This document shows, piece by piece, positions 1 through 7,513 of a stretch of DNA of 22,623 nt (position 1 is the stretch's first letter; each line of letters starts with the position of its first letter). Source of the stretch: CALBPI01 sp039821645 (GTDB taxonomy: Bacteria > Pseudomonadota > Gammaproteobacteria > Steroidobacterales > Woeseiaceae); contig JBCBNU010000046.1 in assembly GCA_039821645.1 (NCBI GenBank), positions 1 through 22,623 on the forward strand, read 5' to 3'. Both the position numbers and the translations under genes were made by a program. The notes under the pieces are model-generated. The model was not told the DNA's origin. It did not search any database and worked only from the letters and a program-made list of their open reading frames with translations.

Positions 1-2492
1 TCGCGCTTGAGTCGCAGAGCGGTAGCGTCAGCCGCGATGGTCGCGAAGTGTCCTGGCGCGACTTTGGGATCCATGTTGAAGGTCGACTTTCTGAATGGCG
101 ATCGACGGGCGCGTCCTATGTCAGTACCGATGTCGTGCCGGCCGGACAGTTGCGTTGGACGATCGCTGGAGCATCTCATGCAATCTCTGTTGAGAATTTG
201 GTTTTGGAACCCGTGTCGGGCGGGAGCACGCACGTCAGTGGCGAGTACGATTGGATCGCCAAGCGTGTCGTCGGGGCGATAACGGCTTCGCTAGATCAGT
301 CTGAAATCGACGTCACGGGTGACTGGTCTTTTGTGAGTGGTGGCGAGTTGCGTGGGAATCTATCGGTGGGTGACGTAGGGGCTGTTTTGCCTGGTGCGTC
401 GGGGAGTGGAACTGCGGCATTCGAGGTGAGCGGGACGGTTGATGCATTCAGCGCCGATGCGGACGTCACGATTCCCAACCTGAGTCTGTCGGGTGCGATT
501 GTCGATACAGTTTCGATGGATTTGTCTGTTGATCGTGGCGGTGTTGTGAATGCGGCATTGCTGGCGAATCGATTGGTCTATCAGGGGCAATCCATTAGTG
601 ATCTCGAGCTGACGATAGAGGGCACTGAGGATCTGCACGAAATCGCGCTTTCTGCGGCCGGTGGCACCGGATTCGACTCGCTTGCCTTGATCGCGAATGG
701 TCGTCTGGAGGGTCGGACGGTCTGGTATGGCAATCTGGAAGCGTTTTCCGTTCTGATTGAGCCCGGGCGCATAGACCCGCTGTTGCTGAAATTGCAGGCG
801 CCAACCGGTTTGCAGATCGCGAGGGACAGTTTTTCATGGGAAGCAGGGTGTATTGCGGTCGATGTTTACGGGGAGCTATGTGCGACCGCGGGTTGGGAAG
901 ACGGCAAATTCGAGATGCTCAAGGTTAGATCCGAGCGTTTTGATCTGGGGATTTTGCCGGCCAATGACAACAGCCCGAGGCTGGAGGGCGCAATCAGTGT
1001 GGCGGCGGAGTTAGCGGGTACTGTCTCGCAACTGAGCGGAACGCTGGAGGCATCACTGATGGACGCCGGTATTGCTCTGTCGGGAGAGCAAGAGCGCATC
1101 GATATCAATCTAGGTGAGTTGGTGGTCGAGTGGCAATCAGGTGCATTGACTGCCACGGCTGCTTTGAGTTCAGTTGGGAGTTCAAACCTGCGTGCAACCT
1201 TCTCGACAGCGACCTGGTTGGATGCGTCTCAGCCGATTTCCGGCGAGGTGGTATTTGAGTTGCCGCAGTTGAGTAGATGGGATGGGCTCACCGCGGATGT
1301 TCGCTCCATAAAAGGTTCAGTGCTCGGCGTTTTATCCGTGGAAGGCAGTTTCTCGACACCGAGTCTGGACGCCGATGTTCGACTGAAGGATGCGGAAGCT
1401 GAGATCTTACCGCTGAATATATTGGTCGATCAGTTGTCCGCGACCGTGCGGGGTGACCCGTTTGATGTGCTCGATGCGACCGTTGTTGGCAGTAGTGGCG
1501 GGGGCAGCGCGCAGTTTAGCGGGCAGCTGGGACTTGTCGACGGAGCGCCGTTTGTCAACGGCAGGCTCAACGCAAAGGATGCATTGCTCGTTGATCTTGA
1601 CGCACTGCGTTTGAAGGCGTCGTCCGACCTCTCCATCAACTGGCATCCGAGCAGCATCGCCGTACGCGGTCGAGCCGAGATTGGGGATTCCAGTGTGGCT
1701 ATTCGATCGCTTCCGGAGAGTGCCGTGGTCGTGTCTCCCGATGCAGTGATCATCCAGGATGACATCGAGGATCCGTTGGAGGAGCAGAGGTTTCAGCATA
1801 TTGACGTTGCGCTTTCATTCGGTGATCGAGTGTCGCTGGCAGGCTTTGGGCTCAAAACCGACGTTACGGGAGGACTGCGTATTCGTCAGTTTTCAGATGC
1901 TGAGCTACAAGCGGATGGTCGACTGACTCTGCGTGACGCAAGCTACGCGGCATATGGACAGACCTTGAGTGTAACTCGCGGTACTCTGGACTTTAATGGC
2001 TCGATAGATTCGCCGGTCCTATCCCTGCGCGCTGAGCGTGACATCGATATGGGGCGCGTGGGTATCGATATTGATGGCACGCCCGATGCACTCACTAGTG
2101 AGTTGTTTTCCGAACCTGAGCGAACGGATGCCGAAAAACTGAGTTTGCTCCTAACAGGTCGCAGCTTGTCGGATACAGATGCGGACGACGGTGTCAGTCT
2201 CGCAGATGCCGCAATCACATTGGGGCTTAAGCGTGCGTTTGGTGTGAGCGATGCGATTCGAAGTAGCGTCGGACTCGATGAGTTGTCAGTCGATGGCAGC
2301 GGCAGCGATGGGCGTATTCTTGCGGGTAAGCAGCTGTCAAAGCGTATCTACCTGCAATACGCGTATGGCGTTTTTGATCAATTGTCGAACGTACTGCTGA
2401 GGTTTCAGATCAATGACCGGCTCGCACTCGAATCAGTTTCCGGCGAGGAACAGGCGTTTGACCTGATCTACCAGGTCGGTGGCGAGCAGTAA
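1..2492 (+). CDS. tamB: TamB-like translocation and assembly module protein (5' end outside window)
   Basis: TamB is an inner-membrane-anchored periplasmic protein that spans to the outer membrane, works with TamA in outer-membrane protein assembly and is implicated in phospholipid transport. The frame is open from base 3 with no stop upstream, so the N-terminal part lies outside the window and the GTG at 48 is not a real start. The visible 829 residues are rich in alternating hydrophobic/polar beta-strand segments with short turns, as expected of the long beta-taco repeat. The C-terminal 150 residues carry the TamB/DUF490 hallmark: a GRSLSD-type motif, then a strand pattern around GKQLSKRIYLQYAYGVF and a terminal LIYQV segment. 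tamA would be expected just upstream, but that cannot be seen. The family call is secure; the function is from family knowledge. Confidence 0.9.
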   Translation, partial: ALESQSGSVSRDGREVSWRDFGIHVEGRLSEWRSTGASYVSTDVVPAGQLRWTIAGASHAISVENLVLEPVSGGSTHVSGEYDWIAKRVVGAITASLDQSEIDVTGDWSFVSGGELRGNLSVGDVGAVLPGASGSGTAAFEVSGTVDAFSADADVTIPNLSLSGAIVDTVSMDLSVDRGGVVNAALLANRLVYQGQSISDLELTIEGTEDLHEIALSAAGGTGFDSLALIANGRLEGRTVWYGNLEAFSVLIEPGRIDPLLLKLQAPTGLQIARDSFSWEAGCIAVDVYGELCATAGWEDGKFEMLKVRSERFDLGILPANDNSPRLEGAISVAAELAGTVSQLSGTLEASLMDAGIALSGEQERIDINLGELVVEWQSGALTATAALSSVGSSNLRATFSTATWLDASQPISGEVVFELPQLSRWDGLTADVRSIKGSVLGVLSVEGSFSTPSLDADVRLKDAEAEILPLNILVDQLSATVRGDPFDVLDATVVGSSGGGSAQFSGQLGLVDGAPFVNGRLNAKDALLVDLDALRLKASSDLSINWHPSSIAVRGRAEIGDSSVAIRSLPESAVVVSPDAVIIQDDIEDPLEEQRFQHIDVALSFGDRVSLAGFGLKTDVTGGLRIRQFSDAELQADGRLTLRDASYAAYGQTLSVTRGTLDFNGSIDSPVLSLRAERDIDMGRVGIDIDGTPDALTSELFSEPERTDAEKLSLLLTGRSLSDTDADDGVSLADAAITLGLKRAFGVSDAIRSSVGLDELSVDGSGSDGRILAGKQLSKRIYLQYAYGVFDQLSNVLLRFQINDRLALESVSGEEQAFDLIYQVGGEQ

Positions 2493-2519
2493 GCGCATCG
2501 CATGAGCACCCAATGTCCG

Positions 2520-2525
2520 TATAAT
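2520..2525 (+). promoter_or_regulatory. candidate sigma70 -10 box for nitronate monooxygenase
   Basis: A perfect TATAAT lies in the gap between tamB and the next gene. The best -35 at 17 bp spacing is ATCGCA (2497-2502), only a 3/6 match, so the promoter rests mainly on the -10. A transcript would begin near 2532. That leaves a leader of about 28 nt before ATG 2560 and rules out ATG 2524, which lies inside the -10 box. Confidence 0.45.
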
Positions 2526-2559
2526 GCGCGGGTCTTTGGGTCTTCAGGATTCGACTGCC

Positions 2560-3528
2560 ATGTCACTACCGAGCGTTCTTGAGAATCGCCTGTCCATCCC
2601 TGTTGTCGGTGCGCCGATGTTCATCTGCTCCGGGCCTGAGCTTGTTATTGAGCAGTGCAAAGCAGGAATTGTTGGTTCGTTCCCCGCGCTCAACGCTCGG
2701 CCTCAGTCTTTGCTGGATGACTGGCTTAGTCAGATTAAGGAAACCCTTAATGCGGAACGTGCGGCAAATCCTGACAAGCCCATAGCGCCGTTTGCGGTCA
2801 ATCAGATCTGCCATGCGAGCAACGACCGGCTTGAGGCCGATATGGAAACCTGTGTGAAGCATGAGGTGCCGATTATCATCACGAGCCTCCGGCCGCCGAA
2901 GGCTGTCGTGGATGCAACGCACAGCTACGGTGGCGTTGTGTTCCATGACGTGATCAACCTTCGACACGCGCGCAAGGCGATCTCCGAGGGTGTCGACGGC
3001 ATCATTGCCGTGTGCGCAGGAGCAGGGGGCCACGCAGGCACACTGAGCCCGTTTGCACTCGTGAAGGAACTCCGAGCTGAGTTCGACGGCACTATTTTGC
3101 TGTCCGGAGCTATGAGTACCGGACAGGACGTGCTTGCGGCGCAAGCAATGGGTGCCGATCTCGCTTACATCGGCTCGCGCTTCATTGCGACGGCGGAAGC
3201 GAACGCTGTGCCTGAATATAAACAGATGCTTGTGGACAGTGTCGCTTCCGATATTGTTTACAGCTCGCTGTTCACCGGTGTACTCGGCAACTACTTGAAG
3301 CCGAGTGTCGAAAACGCTGGCATGGATCCCGACAACCTGCCCTCAGCTGACAAATCCACCATGAACTTCGGCAGCGGTGGCAACACGAAAAGCAAAGCGT
3401 GGAAAGATATCTGGGGTGCGGGCCAGGGCGTAGGCAGCATCCACGAAATCGTGCCTGTCGGGGAACTCATTGAGCAGATGCGTGAGGAATACCACGCGGT
3501 ACGCCAACGCCTCCAGCTAGCGAGCTAA
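2560..3528 (+). CDS. nitronate monooxygenase (2-nitropropane dioxygenase family)
   Basis: FMN-dependent TIM-barrel enzyme that oxidises alkyl nitronates, such as propionate-3-nitronate, to carbonyl compounds and nitrite; the physiological role is probably detoxification. The 322-residue protein shows the N-terminal IPVVGAPMF motif, the GAGGHAG segment (154-160) with the likely catalytic His158, LSGAMSTGQDV (181-191) and the phosphate-binding stretch MGADLAYIGSRF (197-208). This is normal family length and order. Start 2560 is chosen over the in-frame ATG at 2524 because the family begins close to the barrel, a purine-rich AGGA sits about 10 nt upstream of 2560, and 2524 falls inside a TATAAT box. 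The fluoride channel gene starts 4 nt after its stop. The true substrate could differ, since the family is broad. Confidence 0.9.
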   Translation: MSLPSVLENRLSIPVVGAPMFICSGPELVIEQCKAGIVGSFPALNARPQSLLDDWLSQIKETLNAERAANPDKPIAPFAVNQICHASNDRLEADMETCVKHEVPIIITSLRPPKAVVDATHSYGGVVFHDVINLRHARKAISEGVDGIIAVCAGAGGHAGTLSPFALVKELRAEFDGTILLSGAMSTGQDVLAAQAMGADLAYIGSRFIATAEANAVPEYKQMLVDSVASDIVYSSLFTGVLGNYLKPSVENAGMDPDNLPSADKSTMNFGSGGNTKSKAWKDIWGAGQGVGSIHEIVPVGELIEQMREEYHAVRQRLQLAS

Positions 3529-3532
3529 CCGC

Positions 3533-3910
3533 TTGGCGTTGGGCGGGCAGCTTGTGGCCGTTGCAGCCGGCGGTGCCGCCGGCGCGGTGGCGCGTTTTCT
3601 TTTGCATTCTCTAGTCGGTCTTCAAGCGGCACCCGTAGCCGTTTTGTTGGCCAATGTTGTGGGGTCCGGCCTCGCGGGCGCCGTGCTGCAGCTCAGTAGC
3701 TCCGCAGGCCAGGCGACGTGGCTCGGCGGCGTGGGCTACCCGTTGTTCGTTACCGGCTTTTGCGGTGCGTTTACCACAATGTCCGCAATGACCATACACA
3801 CGCGCGACATCACGATCGCGCAAGGCAGTGCAGCAGGTATCGGTTATGCAACCGCCAGTGTGTTGTTATCGGTTGCCGGGCTGCTGATTGGGGCGTGGGC
3901 TACCCGATAA
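3533..3910 (+). CDS. crcB: FluC/CrcB fluoride ion channel
   Basis: Small inner-membrane channel that exports fluoride as an antiparallel dual-topology dimer. The 125 residues contain four hydrophobic segments (about 5-27, 34-54, 67-88 and 98-121) and family motifs: GGAAGAVARF (13-22), the NVVGS motif with pore-lining Asn41, and GAFTTMSAM (78-86). The best start is TTG 3533, 4 nt after the nitronate monooxygenase stop; TTG 3539 and GTG 3554 are alternatives, and there is no ATG. Translation is probably coupled to the upstream gene. The two 'Phe box' phenylalanines (usual TTFSTF) are both Met here (83 and 86). Only one copy is present, so a homodimer is expected. No fluoride riboswitch can fit upstream. 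The stop lies 4 nt from the stop of the convergent decarboxylase. Confidence 0.9.
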   Translation: MALGGQLVAVAAGGAAGAVARFLLHSLVGLQAAPVAVLLANVVGSGLAGAVLQLSSSAGQATWLGGVGYPLFVTGFCGAFTTMSAMTIHTRDITIAQGSAAGIGYATASVLLSVAGLLIGAWATR

Positions 3911-3914
3911 TTGA

Positions 3915-5279
3915 TCACTGACCCTTGTTCCGGGCGGCCGCAGTAGCGGTGGTGAGTAGATCGATGATCTGTGGCATCGCCTTTTCGTGTTCGGGTTTCA
4001 TCAGGCAGCTCCGCAAACAAGTCACCATCGGATCACCGGCGACTCGGTAGGAAACCGGTAGTCTTTCGCTTGGCACCGCGATCACGGCGAGATGCAAGTC
4101 GAGCGTTGCGGCGATATCGAAGACTGCTTGAGCGAGCTGCGATGCGGTCATCGTCTTGGTCGGTGCCAACGCCCAGACCACAATGTCCAACATCGGTTCG
4201 GTGATCAAAGTGGCGTCTGGATCAGCTGCGACATGCGCCGCCAACACCTTTGCCGCCGAATGGCATCGATTTAAGTTGGTCGCAAATTCGCCGCCTTCCA
4301 CGAGGGGCTGCGCCTGTTGTGTTGCCCAAAGTGCGACCGCCGCCGCGCCGGCACGCGAGCATTCAAGGCTGATCTCGCCGAGGTGTAGCTCGTCGCTGGA
4401 GAAGTAAGTGTAGGGTGAGTCGTGTTTGTAATGCCTGCCTAAGGATGGGTCGGCAAAGAGGATGCAGCCGCAACCATAGGGTTGTAGGCCATGCTTGTGC
4501 GGATCAACAGCGATGCTGTCCGCTTCGGACATTGCCGCATAAGCGGCGGTGGCATTCGATGGCAAACCGTCACACAGTTTGAAGTAACCGCCGTATGCGC
4601 CGTCGATGTGGACTCGCGCGCCGAAGCGGCGCGCTAGCTCGAGTATCTCCGGCAACGGATCGACGGCACCAAAACCCGTGGTGCCGAGCGTTGCCACGAT
4701 CGTACCAACGTCACCTTCAGAGAGGCGCGCTTCGAGAGCTGAGATTGACATCCGGCCGTCACGTTCTGACTTGATCGCGTCAAAAGTCAGCCCAAGCACT
4801 TTGCATAACCGGTTGTGTGTGTAGTGAGCATCAGCGGACGCGACAATGACTTCGCCGGGGTGCTCTTGTCCGGCAATCCACAGCGCTTCCAGATTTGCGA
4901 GCGTACCGCTACTGGTCAAATGACCGAGGAAAGGCGCAAGGGCGTACATGTCGGCCAGTTGTGCTACCGCCTCTTTCTCGAGAGCCGAACTTGCGCGACC
5001 GCCGTCGAGGGCGTGGTTGTTGGGATTGATCCACATCGCCATTTGATAGGCTACTCGAGCGACCGGGTGAGGTGGCTTCAGCATTTGGCCTGCGTAGAAG
5101 GGATGAGCGTAGGGGAAGTTGTCCTGCATGCGCTCTGCCGCGGCTATCACCGCTGTGGCAGTCTCAGACCACTGGGTATCGCGATTGAAATCAGGGAGCG
5201 TTTCGAACCCTCTGGAAAGTGTCTCAAGGGCTTGGCTGAGCAGTGCCAGTTCTCGACGTCTATCTTCTTCGGTCAACAT
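3915..5279 (-). CDS. PLP-dependent group II amino acid decarboxylase
   Basis: Fold-type I pyridoxal phosphate enzyme of the aromatic amino acid/glutamate/aspartate decarboxylase group (Pfam PF00282 type). In the 454-residue protein the PLP signs are in order: LTSSGTLANL (121-130, phosphate/substrate contact), DAHYTHNR with ring-stacking His152, HIDGAYGGYF with Asp226 pairing the pyridine nitrogen, and DPHKHG with Schiff-base Lys262. Layout and length resemble MfnA-type tyrosine/aspartate decarboxylases, but the substrate cannot be read from sequence. ATG 5279 is chosen because it starts just before the conserved region. The frame stays open upstream to 5462, but only by overlapping the pirin gene with low-complexity sequence. 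The start is 7 nt after the pirin stop, so the two are probably one operon with pirin first. Confidence 0.85.
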   Translation of the reverse strand: MLTEEDRRRELALLSQALETLSRGFETLPDFNRDTQWSETATAVIAAAERMQDNFPYAHPFYAGQMLKPPHPVARVAYQMAMWINPNNHALDGGRASSALEKEAVAQLADMYALAPFLGHLTSSGTLANLEALWIAGQEHPGEVIVASADAHYTHNRLCKVLGLTFDAIKSERDGRMSISALEARLSEGDVGTIVATLGTTGFGAVDPLPEILELARRFGARVHIDGAYGGYFKLCDGLPSNATAAYAAMSEADSIAVDPHKHGLQPYGCGCILFADPSLGRHYKHDSPYTYFSSDELHLGEISLECSRAGAAAVALWATQQAQPLVEGGEFATNLNRCHSAAKVLAAHVAADPDATLITEPMLDIVVWALAPTKTMTASQLAQAVFDIAATLDLHLAVIAVPSERLPVSYRVAGDPMVTCLRSCLMKPEHEKAMPQIIDLLTTATAAARNKGQ

Positions 5280-5286
5280 GCGGTCG

Positions 5287-6156
5287 TTAGTCCGGGAGCG
5301 GGATGAACTCGGTCTCACCGGGGACACGCTCAAAATTCCATTCTCGCCAATCCTGTTTGGCTTGTTCCAATCGGTCCAGTCGACTTGAGACGAAATTCCA
5401 CCAGATGTGTCGAGGCTCGGGGTAGGGCTCTCCCGCAACAAACATGACCCGCGCATCGCCACTCATGGTTGTGGTAACGTCGGCATCGGCTTCGAGCAAT
5501 ATCATTTGACCGGTTTCAAATACCTTGCTGTCTATCTTCACGCTGCCTTCAGCAACATAGAGAGCACGCTCCGAAAAGCCACTTGGTACTTCGAGTGTCG
5601 CCTCTGTCCGTGCCTCACAATCGGCGTAAGCGATTGGATGACTGAAGGGCACGGGCGCCTCCATACCAAAGGCGTGCCCTGCAATGATGCGGATCGCGAT
5701 CCCGTCAATTTCGGTGGTTGGTAGTACCTCCATCGGGTAGTGATCGAATCGAGGCTCACACTCTTCTTCCTCGGCAGGCAGAGCAACCCAGGATTGGATG
5801 CCATGTATTCGACTATTGGCGCTCCGAAATTCATCGCTACTGCGTTCGGAATGCACGATGCCGCGACCGGCGGTCATCCAGTTGACCGCGCCTGGTTCGA
5901 TGTTTTGTACAGCGCCCACGCTGTCTCTGTGCATCAGGCTTCCCTCGAACAGATACGTCACGGTCGCCAAATTAATGTGAGGATGGGGGCGAACATCGAT
6001 GCCTTTTCCCTCCGGAAATTCGGCAGGACCCATGTGGTCGAAGAAAATAAACGGCCCCACCATCGGCGCGTTGCCCGACGGCAGTACGCGGCGAACCGTA
6101 AAGTCCCCAAGATCACGGGGTCGCGGTGTGATCGCGTGCTTGATTACAGAGGTCAT
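5287..6156 (-). CDS. pirin family protein (bicupin, quercetinase-like)
   Basis: Pirins are bicupin metalloproteins; bacterial members can act as quercetin 2,3-dioxygenases, and others regulate metabolism. In this 289-residue protein the N-terminal cupin carries the metal ligands His58 and His60 (RPHPH), His102 and Glu104 (GRGIVHSER), preceded by the WMTAGRGI signature (93-100). Pirin length and domain order are normal: N-cupin about 20-125, C-cupin about 165-270. The C terminus is Trp-rich (HIWWNF, DWREWNF). The gene lies first in a two-gene minus-strand unit with the PLP decarboxylase and is divergent from the fatty acid hydroxylase across an 82 bp gap. A redox or detoxification role is possible; the substrate is unknown. 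Confidence 0.9.
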   Translation of the reverse strand: MTSVIKHAITPRPRDLGDFTVRRVLPSGNAPMVGPFIFFDHMGPAEFPEGKGIDVRPHPHINLATVTYLFEGSLMHRDSVGAVQNIEPGAVNWMTAGRGIVHSERSSDEFRSANSRIHGIQSWVALPAEEEECEPRFDHYPMEVLPTTEIDGIAIRIIAGHAFGMEAPVPFSHPIAYADCEARTEATLEVPSGFSERALYVAEGSVKIDSKVFETGQMILLEADADVTTTMSGDARVMFVAGEPYPEPRHIWWNFVSSRLDRLEQAKQDWREWNFERVPGETEFIPLPD

Positions 6157-6238
6157 GTCTAGGCCGTGTTGATGTGAATGAAGCTATTGTTCCACACGTC
6201 CTATGCGGGTGCGAGTGGGAAGCCGGTATACTCGCCAG
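6157..6238. promoter_or_regulatory. divergent intergenic region, pirin / fatty acid hydroxylase
   Basis: This 82 bp gap must hold the promoters for both divergent genes. A TATACT (6227-6232) ends 6 nt before ATG 6239, but no matching -35 is seen at 16-18 bp. No clear palindrome or strong promoter is visible for the pirin side. Confidence 0.3.
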
Positions 6239-7513
6239 ATGGATTTGATCAGTCTTGCTGTTCCTTTTTTTCTCATCGCGATTGTCGTGGAGACGCTCTA
6301 CGACAAGGCCCGTGGTAGTGGATTTGTTGGTTTCAACGATGCGATCGGCAGCCTTGCTGCTGGGGCTTTCAACAGTACGACGGGCATCTTCACTAAAGTC
6401 GTCAGTATCGTTATCTACGGATTCGTGCTGGAACACTTTGCGGTATGGCGGATGCCGGATAGCTGGTTTGCATTCACGCCGAGCGGCATCCTGGCGTGGC
6501 TGTCGGTGCTGCTTTTCTGGGATTTCATGTACTACTGGAAGCACCGTCTCGGACACGAGATGAGTATCTTCTGGGCGGCGCATAGCGTTCACCACCAGAG
6601 CGAGGAGTACAACCTCACAACAGCGCTGCGTCAGACGAGCTCGGATTTCATCATCGGTTGGGCCGTCTACTTGCCGATGTTTTTCCTCGGTGTGCCGTTA
6701 CACGTTTTTGCAACCGTTTCGGCGGTCGATCTGATCTATCAATTCTGGGTGCACACGCGTCACATCGATAGGCTCGGCTGGGCCGACTACGTATTCGTGA
6801 CGCCGTCCAACCACCGTGTCCACCACGCGCAAAACCCAAGCTATATCGACAAAAACTACGGCGGTATTCTGATTATTTGGGATCGTTTATTTGGGACGTT
6901 TGAACCCGAGTCAGAACCGGTTGTATTTGGTGTACGCAAGCCGCTTCACAGTTTCAACCCGGTGAATGCAAACCTCCATGTATATCGGAGCCTGATCGCC
7001 GACTGGCAGGATGCCAAAGGGTGGCGTGACAAGCTTCGCGTTTGGTTTGGGAGAACGGGATGGCGTCCGCAGGACGCCGAGGCGGCCAGACCGTTGACGC
7101 TGTCGCCGCTGTCCGCGTTCGAAAAATATCGTGGCAGAGGCGTTGGCGCTCAATCCGCCTACACTGCGGCGCAGTTTGCGATGGCGATTGGCCTTACCCT
7201 TTCGATTGGCATGGTTGCGACGAGCCACGGCCTTGCGATTGCATTTGTGATTGCGATTCAGCTGTGGACGCTGTTGTCGATTCTTGGTGCTTTGGCCGAT
7301 GGTGCGCGCTGGGCGATTGCTGCGGAATGGTCCCGGCTTGCACTGACGCCGATTTGGGCAAGCATAGTCGCTGTTTGGTTGGGTCTCTCGTGGCCCACGG
7401 TCTTGGCCTACGCTGTTGCATACAGTGGCTTAAGCGCCATTGGGTTCCGATTGAGTCAACCGGTCACTGGCGTTGACGCAGAGGTCAGATCAACCGCATC
7501 ACGCAACGTGTGA
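6239..7513 (+). CDS. fatty acid hydroxylase / sterol desaturase superfamily membrane protein, alkylglycerol monooxygenase-like
   Basis: Integral-membrane non-haem di-iron oxygenase. The 424-residue product has the expected histidine clusters: HRLGH (102-106), HSVHH (115-119), HTRH (172-175, WVHTRHID) and HRVHH (192-196), set between hydrophobic helices at about 3-20, 50-68, 84-100 and 138-168. A C-terminal hydrophobic region (about 308-405, three to four helices) follows. This resembles the architecture of alkylglycerol monooxygenase (TMEM195) rather than short C4-sterol oxidases. The substrate is therefore likely an ether lipid, fatty acyl chain or sterol-like lipid, by inference. ATG 6239 gives a hydrophobic N terminus directly; the in-frame ATG 6203 would add 12 polar residues. 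The stop overlaps the convergent kinase gene by 15 bp. Confidence 0.85.
   Translation: MDLISLAVPFFLIAIVVETLYDKARGSGFVGFNDAIGSLAAGAFNSTTGIFTKVVSIVIYGFVLEHFAVWRMPDSWFAFTPSGILAWLSVLLFWDFMYYWKHRLGHEMSIFWAAHSVHHQSEEYNLTTALRQTSSDFIIGWAVYLPMFFLGVPLHVFATVSAVDLIYQFWVHTRHIDRLGWADYVFVTPSNHRVHHAQNPSYIDKNYGGILIIWDRLFGTFEPESEPVVFGVRKPLHSFNPVNANLHVYRSLIADWQDAKGWRDKLRVWFGRTGWRPQDAEAARPLTLSPLSAFEKYRGRGVGAQSAYTAAQFAMAIGLTLSIGMVATSHGLAIAFVIAIQLWTLLSILGALADGARWAIAAEWSRLALTPIWASIVAVWLGLSWPTVLAYAVAYSGLSAIGFRLSQPVTGVDAEVRSTASRNV

Noticed and set aside
48..50. GTG as start of the tamB-like gene
   Set aside because: The frame is open to the window edge and the protein is a fragment of a much longer family, so this is internal.
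2524..2559. In-frame ATG giving a 12-residue longer nitronate monooxygenase
   Set aside because: It lies inside the TATAAT box, and the extra residues are not part of the family's start.
2566..3144. 192-codon open frame antisense to nitronate monooxygenase
   Set aside because: Its composition (many Arg, His and Cys, no motif) is typical of a shadow of the real gene.
3500..3560. Fluoride riboswitch before the fluoride channel gene
   Set aside because: Only 4 bp separate the genes, and the upstream bases code for the C terminus of the monooxygenase; no aptamer fold is evident.
5280..5462. Open frame extending the PLP decarboxylase by 61 residues
   Set aside because: It overlaps the pirin coding end, has low-complexity Ser/Arg/Pro content and no family similarity; ATG 5279 fits the operon.
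6203..6238. Upstream ATG for the fatty acid hydroxylase and a leaderless start from TATACT
   Set aside because: The added 12 residues are polar and precede the expected hydrophobic N terminus. The TATACT has no -35 partner, so a leaderless transcript is only a guess.
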